Shown in pieces: positions 8,004 through 17,045 of a stretch of DNA of 34,140 bases. The DNA is from an uncultured Bacilli bacterium. Its GTDB lineage: Bacteria > Bacillota_I > Bacilli_A > RF39 > UBA660. The position numbers were made by a program, and so were the translations under genes. Every line of letters begins with the position of its first letter. Position 1 is the stretch's first letter. The DNA is taken from NCBI GenBank assembly GCA_947623665.1, contig CANQHJ010000010.1, forward strand, positions 1 to 34,140, read 5' to 3'. Under the pieces are notes generated by a model that had not been told where the DNA came from, made no database searches, and was given only the letters and a program-made list of their open reading frames with translations.

Positions 8004-10109
8004 ATGAAAGAAAAAATAATAAATTTATTAAAAACAGAACAAAAAGCATTATCAATTTATGATATTCAAAACAAACTATCTTTAACTTCTTTAGAAGAAA
8101 TAAAAGAAATGACAGATACATTAAGAGTATTAGAAGATGATGTAATAATTTATCATACTAATAAAGATAGATATATGTTATTAGAAGATAGTCATTTAAA
8201 AAAAGGAGTTATTAAAGTAAATAAAAAAGGATTTGGCTTTGTAATAGTAGATGACTTAAAAGATGATATTTATATTAGTGAAGAAAATATGAATGGTGCT
8301 ATTCATGATGATACAGTATTAGTAGAAGTAACTAGTAAACTAAATATAGAAAGAATAGAAGGAAGAGTCCTTAAAATAATAAAAAGAAAACAAGATAAAT
8401 ATATAGGAGAATATTATGAGAAAAATAAAAAAGGACACTTACTTTTAGATGATAAAAAAATAAAATTAAATATAGAAATACCAAAAGAAAAATCTTTAAA
8501 TGCAGTAGATGGACATAAAGTTGTAGTAAAACTTAATAAAAAAATAAATAATAATACAAAATATGAAGGTGAAGTAATAGAAATACTAGGTCATAAAAAT
8601 GATCCAGGAGTAGATATTTTATCTATAGTTTATAAATATAACATTCCAACAACCTTTCCAGATGAAGTAAAAGAGCAAGTAAAAAGTATTCCTATGGAAG
8701 TAACAGAAGAAGAAATAAGAGGAAGAAAAGACTTACGAGAAGAAATGATTTTTACAATAGATGGAGATGATACTAAAGACATAGATGATGCTGTATCAAT
8801 TAAAAAATTAGAAAATAATCATTATGAACTTGGAGTACATATCGCAGATGTTTCTTATTATGTTAAAGAAGGAACACCACTAGATAAAGAAGCCTTAGAA
8901 AGAGGAACAAGTGTATATTTAGTAGATAGAGTTATTCCAATGCTTCCTCACGAATTATCAAATGGAATATGCTCACTTAACCCAAATACAGATAGACTAA
9001 CCATATCTTGTGTTATGGAATTTGATGAAGAAGGAAAACAAGTAGATTATGATATTTTTGAAAGTGTAATTAGATCAAGAAAACAAATGACTTATAACAA
9101 TGTTAATAAAATTTTAGAAGAAAACATTACACCAGAAGGATATGAAGAATTTGTAGATAGTCTAAAAGATATGGCAGAACTTTCAAAAATCTTAAGAAAG
9201 ATGAAAGTAGCTCGTGGATATATCGACTTTGAAATAGAAGAAGCAAAAATAAGAGTAGATGAAAACTGTCATCCAATAGAAATAGGACTTAGAAATAGAG
9301 GTACAGGAGAAAAATTAATAGAAGATTTTATGATTGCAGCCAATGAATGCGTTGCAACCCATATTTTCTATATGAATCTACCATTTATTTATCGTATTCA
9401 TGAATATCCAAAAGAAGAAAAAATAAGAAGCTTTTTAGGATTTGTATCAAGCCTAGGATATCAAGTAACAGGAAATATTAAAGATAATAGTCCTCAGACT
9501 ATTCAAAGAATAATTAAATCATTAGAAGACAAACCAGAATTTAAAATATTATCAACACTTCTATTAAGAAGTATGCAAAAAGCAGAATATCGTGCAGAAA
9601 ATTTAGGACACTATGGACTTGGAAGTAAATGTTATACACACTTCACATCTCCAATTAGACGTTATCCAGATACAACAGTTCATAGATTATTAAGAACATA
9701 TTTATTTTCTAAAAACTTAAGCACAAGAACATTACAAAGTTGGGAAGAAAAATTAACCTATATTGCACTTCAATCATCTTCACGTGAAAGAGCAAGCGTA
9801 GAATGTGAAAGAGAAGTAGAAGATATGAAAATGGCAGAGTATATGGAAAATCATATAGGAGAAGAGTTCGAAGGAATGATATCCTCTGTAACTAATTTTG
9901 GAATGTTTGTAGAATTAGATAATTTAATAGAAGGACTGGTTCATCTAAGAGATATGAAAGGATTCTATCATTACGATGAAGAAAAATTAACATTAACAGA
10001 AGAAAAAACAAACTTAAAATATAGAATAGGAGAAAGGATAATTGTAAGAGTAGTAAGAGCATCTAAAGAAGAAAAAACAATAGACTTTGAAGTTATAAAA
10101 AAGGTATAG
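8004..10109 (+). CDS. rnr: Ribonuclease R
   Basis: This 701-residue 3'-to-5' exoribonuclease degrades structured RNA and works with SmpB-tmRNA to remove non-stop mRNA. Domains in order: N-terminal winged helix (about 5-55), cold-shock domain 1 (KKGFGFVIV, about 70), cold-shock domain 2, catalytic RNB domain from about 245 with FTIDGDDTKDIDD carrying the metal-binding Asp253, 259, 261 and 262, the FTSPIRRYPD motif, and a C-terminal S1 domain (EGMISSVTNFGMFVEL). Length and motifs are canonical, unlike the two paralogues at 23324 and 25627. The ATG at 8004 has GAGGTG six bases before it; an in-frame GTG at 7995 overlaps that site. capA follows after 4 bases, smpB and ssrA further on. Confidence 0.96.
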   Translation: MKEKIINLLKTEQKALSIYDIQNKLSLTSLEEIKEMTDTLRVLEDDVIIYHTNKDRYMLLEDSHLKKGVIKVNKKGFGFVIVDDLKDDIYISEENMNGAIHDDTVLVEVTSKLNIERIEGRVLKIIKRKQDKYIGEYYEKNKKGHLLLDDKKIKLNIEIPKEKSLNAVDGHKVVVKLNKKINNNTKYEGEVIEILGHKNDPGVDILSIVYKYNIPTTFPDEVKEQVKSIPMEVTEEEIRGRKDLREEMIFTIDGDDTKDIDDAVSIKKLENNHYELGVHIADVSYYVKEGTPLDKEALERGTSVYLVDRVIPMLPHELSNGICSLNPNTDRLTISCVMEFDEEGKQVDYDIFESVIRSRKQMTYNNVNKILEENITPEGYEEFVDSLKDMAELSKILRKMKVARGYIDFEIEEAKIRVDENCHPIEIGLRNRGTGEKLIEDFMIAANECVATHIFYMNLPFIYRIHEYPKEEKIRSFLGFVSSLGYQVTGNIKDNSPQTIQRIIKSLEDKPEFKILSTLLLRSMQKAEYRAENLGHYGLGSKCYTHFTSPIRRYPDTTVHRLLRTYLFSKNLSTRTLQSWEEKLTYIALQSSSRERASVECEREVEDMKMAEYMENHIGEEFEGMISSVTNFGMFVELDNLIEGLVHLRDMKGFYHYDEEKLTLTEEKTNLKYRIGERIIVRVVRASKEEKTIDFEVIKKV

Positions 10110-10113
10110 TAGT

Positions 10114-11286
10114 ATGAAAAAAAAGAGAAGATTAAATTTTAAAGTTAGTTTATTATTTATAATATCATGCCTAATGATAATTTTAGGTATTTTCTTAGAG
10201 GCTTTAAATACATCTTCTCCAAAAGAACAACCAAAACCTAAAAAGAAAAAAGTAGTAGAAAAAGATACAAAAAAAGAATACAATGCAAGTCTTATAATGG
10301 TAGGAGATTCTCTAATTCATAATACAGTATATAATGATGCCAAAATGCCAGATGGTAGTTATGACTTTAAACCAATGTTAGAAAACATAAAACCAATTGT
10401 AAAGGAATATGATTTAGCATACTACAATCAAGAGACAGTTTTAGGAGGAACATCTTTAGGACTTTCAAGTTATCCTAGATTTAATTCTCCACAAGAAGTA
10501 GGAGATGCATTTATAGATACAGGATTTAATGTAGTGTCCCTTGCAACTAATCATACAATGGATAGAGGAGAAGAAGGAATTCTATCATCAGTTGAATATT
10601 GGAAAAACAAAAAAGACATTGTAACCGCAGGAAGTTACTCATCATTTGAAGAAAGAGATAAACCACATATATTTGAAAAGAATGGAATCAAATATGCCTT
10701 TTTATCTTATACTACTTGGACAAATGGATTAAATACTCCAACAGGAAAAGAATATTTAAATAATGTATATTCAGATGAACTAGCAGCCGCAGATATTGCA
10801 AGAGTAAAAGATGAAGCAGATGTTATTTTAGTTGCAATGCATTGGGGAACAGAATATTCAAACGGAATCAACGAAGATCAAACACGAATAGCAAACTACC
10901 TATCAAACTTAGGAGTAGATATAATAATAGGAGCACATCCCCATGTAATCGAACCCGTAGAATATATAAATGATACATTAGTAATTTATTCACTTGGAAA
11001 CTTTATTTCAGATCAAGACACAAATGATAAATTAACAGGTTTAATGATGTCTGTAAATATCAAAAAAATAGTTGATAAAGATGAAAAATCTGTTATAATA
11101 GAAAACCCAAAAGCAGAATTAATATACACTAAATCCCAAAGTGGAAGAAAAAGAGACTTTAAAGTATATACATATAAACAATTAAATAGTACTATCTTCC
11201 CAGGATATATGGAATACTATGAAAAATATAAAAATATTATTTTAGGAAAAACAGACAAAGTACAAATAGATTCACTTGGAGGTTAA
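10114..11286 (+). CDS. CapA/PgsA-family metallophosphatase-like membrane-anchored protein
   Basis: This 390-residue protein has a single N-terminal hydrophobic segment (about 10-30, SLLFIISCLMIILGIF), then a Pro/Lys-rich linker and an extracellular domain of the PGA_cap family. Family motifs are visible: MVGDSLIH, ATNHTMDRG, MHWGTEY and IGAHPHVIEPVEY, which carry the Asp, Asn and His ligands of a calcineurin-like metal site. Relatives take part in poly-gamma-glutamate capsule formation or have unknown surface roles; no capB/capC partners are nearby, so a capsule role is not supported. It sits between rnr and smpB, 4 and 1 bases away, and is probably cotranscribed, though functionally unrelated to rescue as far as can be seen. 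Confidence 0.85.
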   Translation: MKKKRRLNFKVSLLFIISCLMIILGIFLEALNTSSPKEQPKPKKKKVVEKDTKKEYNASLIMVGDSLIHNTVYNDAKMPDGSYDFKPMLENIKPIVKEYDLAYYNQETVLGGTSLGLSSYPRFNSPQEVGDAFIDTGFNVVSLATNHTMDRGEEGILSSVEYWKNKKDIVTAGSYSSFEERDKPHIFEKNGIKYAFLSYTTWTNGLNTPTGKEYLNNVYSDELAAADIARVKDEADVILVAMHWGTEYSNGINEDQTRIANYLSNLGVDIIIGAHPHVIEPVEYINDTLVIYSLGNFISDQDTNDKLTGLMMSVNIKKIVDKDEKSVIIENPKAELIYTKSQSGRKRDFKVYTYKQLNSTIFPGYMEYYEKYKNIILGKTDKVQIDSLGG

Positions 11287-11287
11287 A

Positions 11288-11725
11288 ATGGAAATATACA
11301 ATAGAAAAGCAAAACATGATTATTTTATAGATGAACAAATAGAATGTGGTATAGTCCTAACAGGAACAGAAATAAAGTCAGTAAGAGAAGGAAGTTGTAA
11401 CATAAAAGATAGTTATGCCATAATAAAAAATGGAGAATGTTTTATTTTAAATATGTTCATTGCACCATATAAACAAGGAAATATATTTAATCATGAAGAG
11501 ACTAGAACTAGAAAATTATTACTACATAAAAAAGAAATAAAAAAACTAGAAGAAAAAGTAAAATTAAAAGGACTAACACTAGTACCTTTAAAAATATATT
11601 TCACAAAAGGACATGCAAAAATGTTATTAGGTATTTGTCGTGGTCGTAAAAGTTATGATAAAAGAAATTTAATAAAAGAAAGAGATATACAAAGAGAAGT
11701 AGCTAAAAAGATGAAAAACTATTAG
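11288..11725 (+). CDS. smpB: SmpB, tmRNA-binding protein
   Basis: The 145-residue protein binds tmRNA and places it in the empty A site of stalled ribosomes. Recognisable features: the N-terminal NRKAKHDYFI, the GIVLTGTEIKSVREG core, NMFIAPY, the TRTRKLLLHKKEI segment, and the basic C-terminal tail with GRKSYDKRN and the end REVAKKMKNY that enters the mRNA channel. Length is typical of the family. The ATG at 11288 has GGAGG five bases upstream; the more upstream in-frame TTG overlaps that site. Only one base separates it from the capA stop. Its RNA partner ssrA lies 483 bases downstream on the same strand. Confidence 0.96.
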   Translation: MEIYNRKAKHDYFIDEQIECGIVLTGTEIKSVREGSCNIKDSYAIIKNGECFILNMFIAPYKQGNIFNHEETRTRKLLLHKKEIKKLEEKVKLKGLTLVPLKIYFTKGHAKMLLGICRGRKSYDKRNLIKERDIQREVAKKMKNY

Positions 11726-11752
11726 TTACTTTTTTTAAAAGGGAGTGAAAAT

Positions 11753-12172
11753 ATGGATAATGATAGATTAAAACATAGTTTAAGTGTTGCAAGAAAAATG
11801 ATTGAAATTGGTAAAGAAAATAATTTAGATGAAGAACAATTAAAAGAACTATTTTTATTAGGATTTGTACATGATATTGGTTATGAATTTGTAGAAGATA
11901 CAAAAGATCATCCAAAAGTAGGAGGAGAAATATTAAAACAAAGTGGATATAAATATTGGAAAGAAGTATACTATCATGGTAGACTTACAAATGAGTATGA
12001 ATCTTTATATTTAAAAATTCTAAATCAAGCAGACATGCAAATAGATAAAGTAGGAGAAGATGTAGGTTATGATAAAAGATTAGAAGATATTTTAAAAAGA
12101 TACGGAAAAGATTCTAATGCGTATCTTAAATCTAAAGAAATGATTGAATCACTAAAAGTAAACACAGACTAG
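11753..12172 (+). CDS. HD-domain phosphohydrolase-like protein
   Basis: The 139-residue protein carries an HD-type metal-binding pattern: His8 (LKHSLSV), His40-Asp41 (FVHDIGYEF), later histidines at HPKVGG and YYHGRL, and an Asp in NQADMQID. It is a stand-alone small HD domain, as seen in proteins that hydrolyse nucleotides or other phosphate esters; the substrate cannot be told. The start has AAAGGGAGTG about 5 bases upstream. It lies 27 bases after smpB and directly before the tmRNA promoter, so it probably ends the rnr-capA-smpB transcript. No separate terminator is obvious before ssrA. Confidence 0.75.
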   Translation: MDNDRLKHSLSVARKMIEIGKENNLDEEQLKELFLLGFVHDIGYEFVEDTKDHPKVGGEILKQSGYKYWKEVYYHGRLTNEYESLYLKILNQADMQIDKVGEDVGYDKRLEDILKRYGKDSNAYLKSKEMIESLKVNTD

Positions 12173-12189
12173 TAAAAAGCAATAAAATA

Positions 12190-12198
12190 TGTTATAAT
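12190..12198 (+). promoter_or_regulatory. Extended -10 promoter of tmRNA
   Basis: TGT-TATAAT (12190-12198) ends ten bases before the mature 5' end of tmRNA at 12209. No good -35 box lies 17 bases upstream, which fits an extended -10 promoter. Confidence 0.6.
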
Positions 12199-12208
12199 TA
12201 ATTCATAT

Positions 12209-12581
12209 GGGGATGTTATGGTTTCGACGGAAGTATTAGAGCATAGATGGCAAGTCGAATGTCTACGTTACAGACACAAAAAAATAAATGCAAACAAAAT
12301 TAAAAATGTACTAGCTAATTTAGGTGCTACACCTGAATTAACTTATGCCTAGTTGAAGGCAGTACGCTTTCTTTAATCTAATCTTACGTAGATTTAAGAA
12401 GGTTCATTTTTAGTAAGATATATCTTAATCTCGTCTAAGATTAAGAAGAACTTTAAGACTAGTTTACTTACTTGGTCGTTAACTACTTGGTAAGTAAATG
12501 AATATAATTAGTTAACTAAACTTGTAGAGGTTTATGTATCGGTATTTTCGGACAGGGATTCGATTTCCCTCATCTCCACCA
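12209..12581 (+). ncRNA. ssrA: Transfer-messenger RNA (tmRNA)
   Basis: The 5' end GGGGATG pairs with CATCTCC before the encoded ACCA 3' end, forming the tRNA-like acceptor stem (one G-U pair). Hallmarks are the 5' stretch GGTTTCGACGG and the T-arm GGGATTCGATTTCCC near the 3' end. The tag reading frame starts at GCA 12290 and ends at TAG 12350-12352, giving ANKIKNVLANLGATPELTYA. The terminal Tyr-Ala differs from the usual Leu-Ala-Ala but recalls Mycoplasma tags ending in aromatic-Ala. After the tag come the helices expected for the pseudoknot region. It is a one-piece, non-permuted tmRNA and lies downstream of rnr and smpB, its functional partners. Confidence 0.97.
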
Positions 12582-12593
12582 TTTTGATATTTC

Positions 12594-12625
12594 AACTTAC
12601 GGGCTTTATGTTCGTAAGTTTTTAT
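12594..12625 (+). terminator. Terminator of tmRNA
   Basis: AACTTACG (12594-12601) pairs perfectly with CGTAAGTT (12613-12620) over an 11-base loop and is followed by TTTTAT. It begins 13 bases after the CCA end. Confidence 0.8.
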
Positions 12626-12651
12626 AAATATAAAATAAGTAGGAGAAGTTT

Positions 12652-13719
12652 ATGAGTAAAGAAAATATAAAAGAAGTTATTATAGAAGGAGTAACAACAA
12701 AAGATTTTTCTATTTATTTTAAAGAAAAAGATTCAAACGCAACAATTAATAGACTAGATAAAAGAGATTGGAAAGCAGTAATTTTTTGTGAATATAGTGA
12801 AAATAGAAAAGTAAAGTTCAAAAAAAGACAAGAAATAAATGTTATGCTATCTAAATGGGAACAATTTAAAGAAAATGAAGAAATAATAATAAAATATGGA
12901 CTAAAGTCAATTATAGGCAGTGGTAAAATAAAACATATAAACAAATATGAAAAAAAATTACAACTTACAAATTTAAAAATATATATAAAAGATGACAAAT
13001 TTAAAAACTCAGAAGAAGGATATTATCGTGAAAACCCAAAAGATTTATTTAGACCAATGGACAAAAAAGAATTAAAAAACTATGAAAAAACAATAGGAAA
13101 ATGTGAACAAACAATAGAAAAATATAAAAAATTAAAAACTGATGATATAGAAAAGTATATTAATAAAATGTATAAAATTTATTATGATATGTTAATATAT
13201 ACACTACAAAATAATAATACTCCTATTTCAAATAATAAAATGAATGCTATATGTTCTTATATGGCAATACAAAAGAATATAAAAGGATGGATTTTATCAC
13301 CACCTAATTGTTTCATAAAAAATATTAAACCAGAATATGATGCAATAATTTTAGAAAAAGCACAACAAAAAGAAGCAAAGTATATTTATGACTTAGAAGA
13401 AGTTAAAGCTACAATAGAAATAAAAACAGGAGGTATTATATATTATAATGAAAAATCTAAAGAATATATTGAACAACAACGTAAAGCTTATACAGATAAC
13501 CCAGAATATAATAAACTAAATAAAAATATAAAACATGTTTATTTTTCATTCCATGAATCAAATAGTCAAACAGGTAAATTAGTATATTTTAATATTTATA
13601 AAGATATAAAAAAATTAGGAGAAGATTTTATTCCGATTTTCTTAACAACAAAAATAAAAGACGTTCAATATGTAATACCATTAGATTGGGATTTAGATGA
13701 AATATTAAAATTATTATAA
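12652..13719 (+). CDS. Unrecognised protein with a possible PD-(D/E)xK nuclease core
   Basis: I do not recognise this 355-residue, lysine-rich protein as a named family. The N-terminal 110 residues end in a beta-rich stretch (SGKIKHINKYEKKLQLTNLK) that could be an OB-like fold. The C-terminal third contains PEYDAIILEK with Asp230 and, after a helix-like insertion, ATIEIKTGG with Glu256 and Lys258. This D...ExK spacing and hydrophobic pattern fit a PD-(D/E)xK core of the kind seen in DUF6602-like and other restriction-related proteins. It starts 27 bases after the tmRNA terminator with AGGAGAAG, at a spot where mobile DNA often inserts. It is probably cotranscribed with the acetyltransferase 23 bases downstream. 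A DNA defence role is only an inference. Confidence 0.5.
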   Translation: MSKENIKEVIIEGVTTKDFSIYFKEKDSNATINRLDKRDWKAVIFCEYSENRKVKFKKRQEINVMLSKWEQFKENEEIIIKYGLKSIIGSGKIKHINKYEKKLQLTNLKIYIKDDKFKNSEEGYYRENPKDLFRPMDKKELKNYEKTIGKCEQTIEKYKKLKTDDIEKYINKMYKIYYDMLIYTLQNNNTPISNNKMNAICSYMAIQKNIKGWILSPPNCFIKNIKPEYDAIILEKAQQKEAKYIYDLEEVKATIEIKTGGIIYYNEKSKEYIEQQRKAYTDNPEYNKLNKNIKHVYFSFHESNSQTGKLVYFNIYKDIKKLGEDFIPIFLTTKIKDVQYVIPLDWDLDEILKLL

Positions 13720-13742
13720 AATAAATTAAGGAGTGGATCATT

Positions 13743-14234
13743 ATGGATTATAAAATAGAAAAAGCCAAAGAAGAAGACTTAGATACTATTTCAAATTTAA
13801 TATATTCAAGATGTGTATGGTTTAAAGAGAAAAATATTCCAGGATGGGATTTAAATTTTTATCCTAATAAATATAATAAAAATTACTTTAAAGAACAAAT
13901 GCAAAAAAATAAATTATTTGTTGCAAAGGCCAACAATAAGGTATGTGGTGTTATGTTGTTAAAAGAAGAAGATAGTACTTATTGGCCTGATAATGAATCT
14001 TCTTATTACATACATCATTTAGTAACTGATATAAAACTAAAAGGTGTAGGAAAAAAATTAATAATTTATGCAATTGATCAATGTAAAAAAGAAAATAAAA
14101 AATTTTTAAGACTAGATTGTTATCAAAAAAGTCAATTTCTTAATGAATATTATAAAAAATTAGGATTCATTAATGTAGGAAAAGGAACAAATGTAAATTA
14201 TAAATATAATTTATGGGAAATGAAAATATCCTAA
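13743..14234 (+). CDS. GNAT-family N-acetyltransferase
   Basis: The 163-residue protein has the GNAT fold: YKIEKAKEEDLDTISNLI at the N-terminus, a central strand KVCGVMLLKEE, the acetyl-CoA site HHLVTDIKLKGVGKKLI (pattern V-x6-G-V-G-x-x-L, slightly degenerate as G-V-G in place of R/Q-G-x-G), and a C-terminal NEYYKKLGFINVG. Enzymes of this family move an acetyl group to small molecules, peptides or proteins; the substrate cannot be inferred. It follows the preceding gene by 23 bases with AAGGAGTGG and is closed by a strong terminator, so the two make one short operon. Confidence 0.85.
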   Translation: MDYKIEKAKEEDLDTISNLIYSRCVWFKEKNIPGWDLNFYPNKYNKNYFKEQMQKNKLFVAKANNKVCGVMLLKEEDSTYWPDNESSYYIHHLVTDIKLKGVGKKLIIYAIDQCKKENKKFLRLDCYQKSQFLNEYYKKLGFINVGKGTNVNYKYNLWEMKIS

Positions 14235-14269
14235 CAAAAATTTAATATTAAAAAAAGAAAAAAACAATC

Positions 14270-14297
14270 TGCACTTCCATAGAAGTGCATTTATTTT
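14270..14297 (+). terminator. Terminator after the acetyltransferase gene
   Basis: TGCACTTC (14270-14277) pairs perfectly with GAAGTGCA (14282-14289) over the loop CATA, followed by TTTATTTT. An A-rich tract precedes it. Confidence 0.85.
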
Positions 14298-14325
14298 GGA
14301 AATATTATTGATTTTAGGTTATAAT
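14296..14325 (+). promoter_or_regulatory. Promoter for the YfhO-family gene
   Basis: TTGGAA (14296-14301), an 18-base spacer and TATAAT (14320-14325) directly follow the previous terminator and lie 39 bases before the ATG at 14365. Confidence 0.5.
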
Positions 14326-14364
14326 ATATACGGATTAGTTACTAATTAAAAAGAGGCGATTTTA

Positions 14365-17025
14365 ATGATGAAAAAAATATTAAAAAATAAAAATTTTAAT
14401 ATTTTTATGAAGTATACTTTAAGTTTTGGAATTATAATGTCTTTTATTTGTTTGTTCTTTATAAAAAGACATATCAACTTTATTTGGTTAGAAGACGGTT
14501 TAAACCAACATTTTATAACTTTAAATTATTTTAAAAGTATTTTAGAAAATCTAACATTTAATACATTCACCTGGAAAATAGGTTTTGGAATGGATATGTT
14601 TAGTAATTTATCTTATTATATTATAGGAGATATATTTTCATATATAAGTATTTTAGTACCAAAAAATTTATTGAAGTATTTATATTTTATTTTAGTACCT
14701 ATACGTCTATATTGTACAGGAATAACATTTTTATTATATTGTAAATACAAAAACAAATTAACAGACTCCAGTGTAATAGGAAGTATAATATATACCTTTT
14801 GTGGTTTTGCTTTAATATCGTCTATAAGACATCCATATTTTATAAATGCTATGATAATATTTCCACTAACTTTAATAGGAATAGAAAAATTTATAATAGA
14901 AGATAAAAAAATATTTTATATCTTAACAGTGTTTTTAATGTTTTTTAATAGTTTTTATTTTGGATATATGAATGCTTTAGTTATAGGAATATATGGAATT
15001 ATTTTAACTATAAATAAATATAAAAAAGATTATAAACAAGAAATAAAAGTATTAATAAAAGCATTATTATACGCTTTTATAGGAATATTAATGTGTAGTA
15101 TGATTTTATTACCAACCATATATCAATTTTTAAACTCTCCAAGAACAACACTTGCCTCTGAATTTTATTATGATATTAATTATTATAGGCATTTAATAAA
15201 ATCACTAGGAACAATTACAAATAATTTTGATAATTGGTCAATCATCAATATTTCATCTATAGTACTGTTCTCCTTACCAATATTTTTAAAAAACAGAAAA
15301 AAACATATAGAAATATTTATACTAATGATAATACTATCTCTACCATTATTATCATCATCTATTTCATTTATTGTATCAGGATTAAATTATCCAAATAATA
15401 GATATGTATATATGCTAATGTTTATATTATCATTCATAACAGTAATTGCTCTTGATAATAAAAATCAAAATATAGACATAAAAAAATATTTAATTATATT
15501 AATAATATATTTACTTTTTATAATAATGTTTGATGTTGGAAAAACAGTATCTCTTTTAGTAAGTATAATAATATTTATATTAATACTTATAATATACTTA
15601 TATAAAGATAAAATAAAAAAAGAGTATCTTCTATATTTTATAAACTTAATAGTTATAATTGGAATAATATTTAATAGTTATTATTTATATGATGTATATT
15701 ATGATAATTATATTTCAGAGTTTATAGAAAATTATAATGTTGAAGAAACTTATAATACTGTATCTTGGAATTATGATAATTTTGATGAAGCAATAAAATA
15801 TATAAAAGAAAAAGATAAAGGATTTTATAATATAGGAAAAGAGCCAGATACACTTTGGAATTTAGGACTTTATAAAAACTACAATTCTATAAATTATTTT
15901 TACTCTATCAATTCTAATCTTTACAATTTTTTATCAACAGATTTAAATAATAGAGAAAACTATGTAAATGCAGATATAAAAGAATTTGATAATAGGACAA
16001 AAATAAATTCTTTATTAGGAGTAAAATATTTTATCTCAAATAAAGAAAAAAATATATATAATTATCATTTAATAAAACAAATAGGTAATACTTATATTTA
16101 TAAAAATAACAATACTGTAGACTTTATAAGTTTTTACAATGAATGTATTAATGAAACGGACTATGAAAAATTATCTGATTTAGAAAAAGAAGATTCCCTC
16201 TTAAAATATTATATAAAAAATAAATGTGATAATAAAAATATAAAATTAGATAAAATACAACAAATAGATTATAAATCAAATATCAAAAATAATAAGATTA
16301 CTTTAAATTTAGATGAGAAAAAGAAAGTAATATTAAAACCAACAAAAAAAATAACTGGAGAGTTATTTCTAAAAATTGATAATATAAAATATAAAGAGTT
16401 TTCATTAGAAGAACAAGCAGACTTCTTATTTTATAGAGATATAGAAAAAGATAAATATAAAAAAGATAATAAATGGCATATAAAAAATTCTGGCTTTGAA
16501 CTTACTGCTTCAACCCCAAAAACTTCTAAAACAGAAATAGTATATGATAACAATTATATTTATAACACAAACAATAAAGATATATTAATTAATTTAGGAT
16601 ATTATGATAATTATGATAGTGATATAAAAATAGAGTTATCTAAATATGGAATATATACTTTTGATAATCTAAAGTTATATACAGTACCAATGAATAATTA
16701 TAAAGAAAATATAAAAAATTTAAATAGCATTAATTTTAAATTACAAAGACAAGAAGATAATTATATAAGTGGAAATATAAATGTAAGTGAAAATGGAATA
16801 ATAAACTTTAGGACACTTTATAACAAAGGATGGACTGTAAAAATAGATAATAAAAAAGTTTCAACTTTTAAAAATAGATATTTCCTTGCTACAAAAATAA
16901 AGAAAGGAAATCATAAAATAGAACTTATATATAAAACACCATATTTAAAAGAAGGAATAATTTTATCAATAATAGGCTTTATATTATTTATTACAATAAG
17001 TTTAGTATCAAAGAAAAAATTGTAG
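14365..17025 (+). CDS. YfhO-family integral membrane protein (probable GT-C glycosyltransferase)
   Basis: The 886-residue protein has about a dozen hydrophobic segments between residues 15 and 440, a large polar, Asn/Lys/Tyr-rich domain (about 450-855), and a final membrane helix (EGIILSIIGFILFITISLVS). The first outer loop contains LEDGLNQHF, the acidic/Gln motif typical of YfhO proteins and related GT-C enzymes that use lipid-linked sugars. YfhO relatives in Bacillus and Listeria add sugars to lipoteichoic acid; a cell-envelope glycosylation role is therefore likely here, with substrate unknown. The start has AAGAGGCG upstream; the first of two adjacent ATG codons gives better spacing. It ends in a terminator shared with the convergent gene. 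Confidence 0.82.
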   Translation: MMKKILKNKNFNIFMKYTLSFGIIMSFICLFFIKRHINFIWLEDGLNQHFITLNYFKSILENLTFNTFTWKIGFGMDMFSNLSYYIIGDIFSYISILVPKNLLKYLYFILVPIRLYCTGITFLLYCKYKNKLTDSSVIGSIIYTFCGFALISSIRHPYFINAMIIFPLTLIGIEKFIIEDKKIFYILTVFLMFFNSFYFGYMNALVIGIYGIILTINKYKKDYKQEIKVLIKALLYAFIGILMCSMILLPTIYQFLNSPRTTLASEFYYDINYYRHLIKSLGTITNNFDNWSIINISSIVLFSLPIFLKNRKKHIEIFILMIILSLPLLSSSISFIVSGLNYPNNRYVYMLMFILSFITVIALDNKNQNIDIKKYLIILIIYLLFIIMFDVGKTVSLLVSIIIFILILIIYLYKDKIKKEYLLYFINLIVIIGIIFNSYYLYDVYYDNYISEFIENYNVEETYNTVSWNYDNFDEAIKYIKEKDKGFYNIGKEPDTLWNLGLYKNYNSINYFYSINSNLYNFLSTDLNNRENYVNADIKEFDNRTKINSLLGVKYFISNKEKNIYNYHLIKQIGNTYIYKNNNTVDFISFYNECINETDYEKLSDLEKEDSLLKYYIKNKCDNKNIKLDKIQQIDYKSNIKNNKITLNLDEKKKVILKPTKKITGELFLKIDNIKYKEFSLEEQADFLFYRDIEKDKYKKDNKWHIKNSGFELTASTPKTSKTEIVYDNNYIYNTNNKDILINLGYYDNYDSDIKIELSKYGIYTFDNLKLYTVPMNNYKENIKNLNSINFKLQRQEDNYISGNINVSENGIINFRTLYNKGWTVKIDNKKVSTFKNRYFLATKIKKGNHKIELIYKTPYLKEGIILSIIGFILFITISLVSKKKL

Positions 17026-17045
17026 ATTTTAACCTACAATTTTTT
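17014..17045. terminator. Bidirectional terminator between convergent genes
   Basis: AAAAAATTGTAG (17014-17025) pairs with CTACAATTTTTT (17034-17045) across an eight-base loop. A-rich and T-rich arms give a U tract in both directions. The stem contains the stop codons of both genes (TAG on each strand), so both open reading frames end inside the hairpin. Confidence 0.8.

Noticed and set aside
11703-11915. Minus-strand frame over the HD-domain gene
   Set aside because: Leu/Tyr/His-rich translation is typical of antisense reading of AT-rich coding DNA, and it conflicts with two supported genes.
12582-14300. Integrated element using the tmRNA 3' end as attachment site
   Set aside because: No second copy of the tmRNA 3' sequence was found downstream and no integrase gene is in the window.
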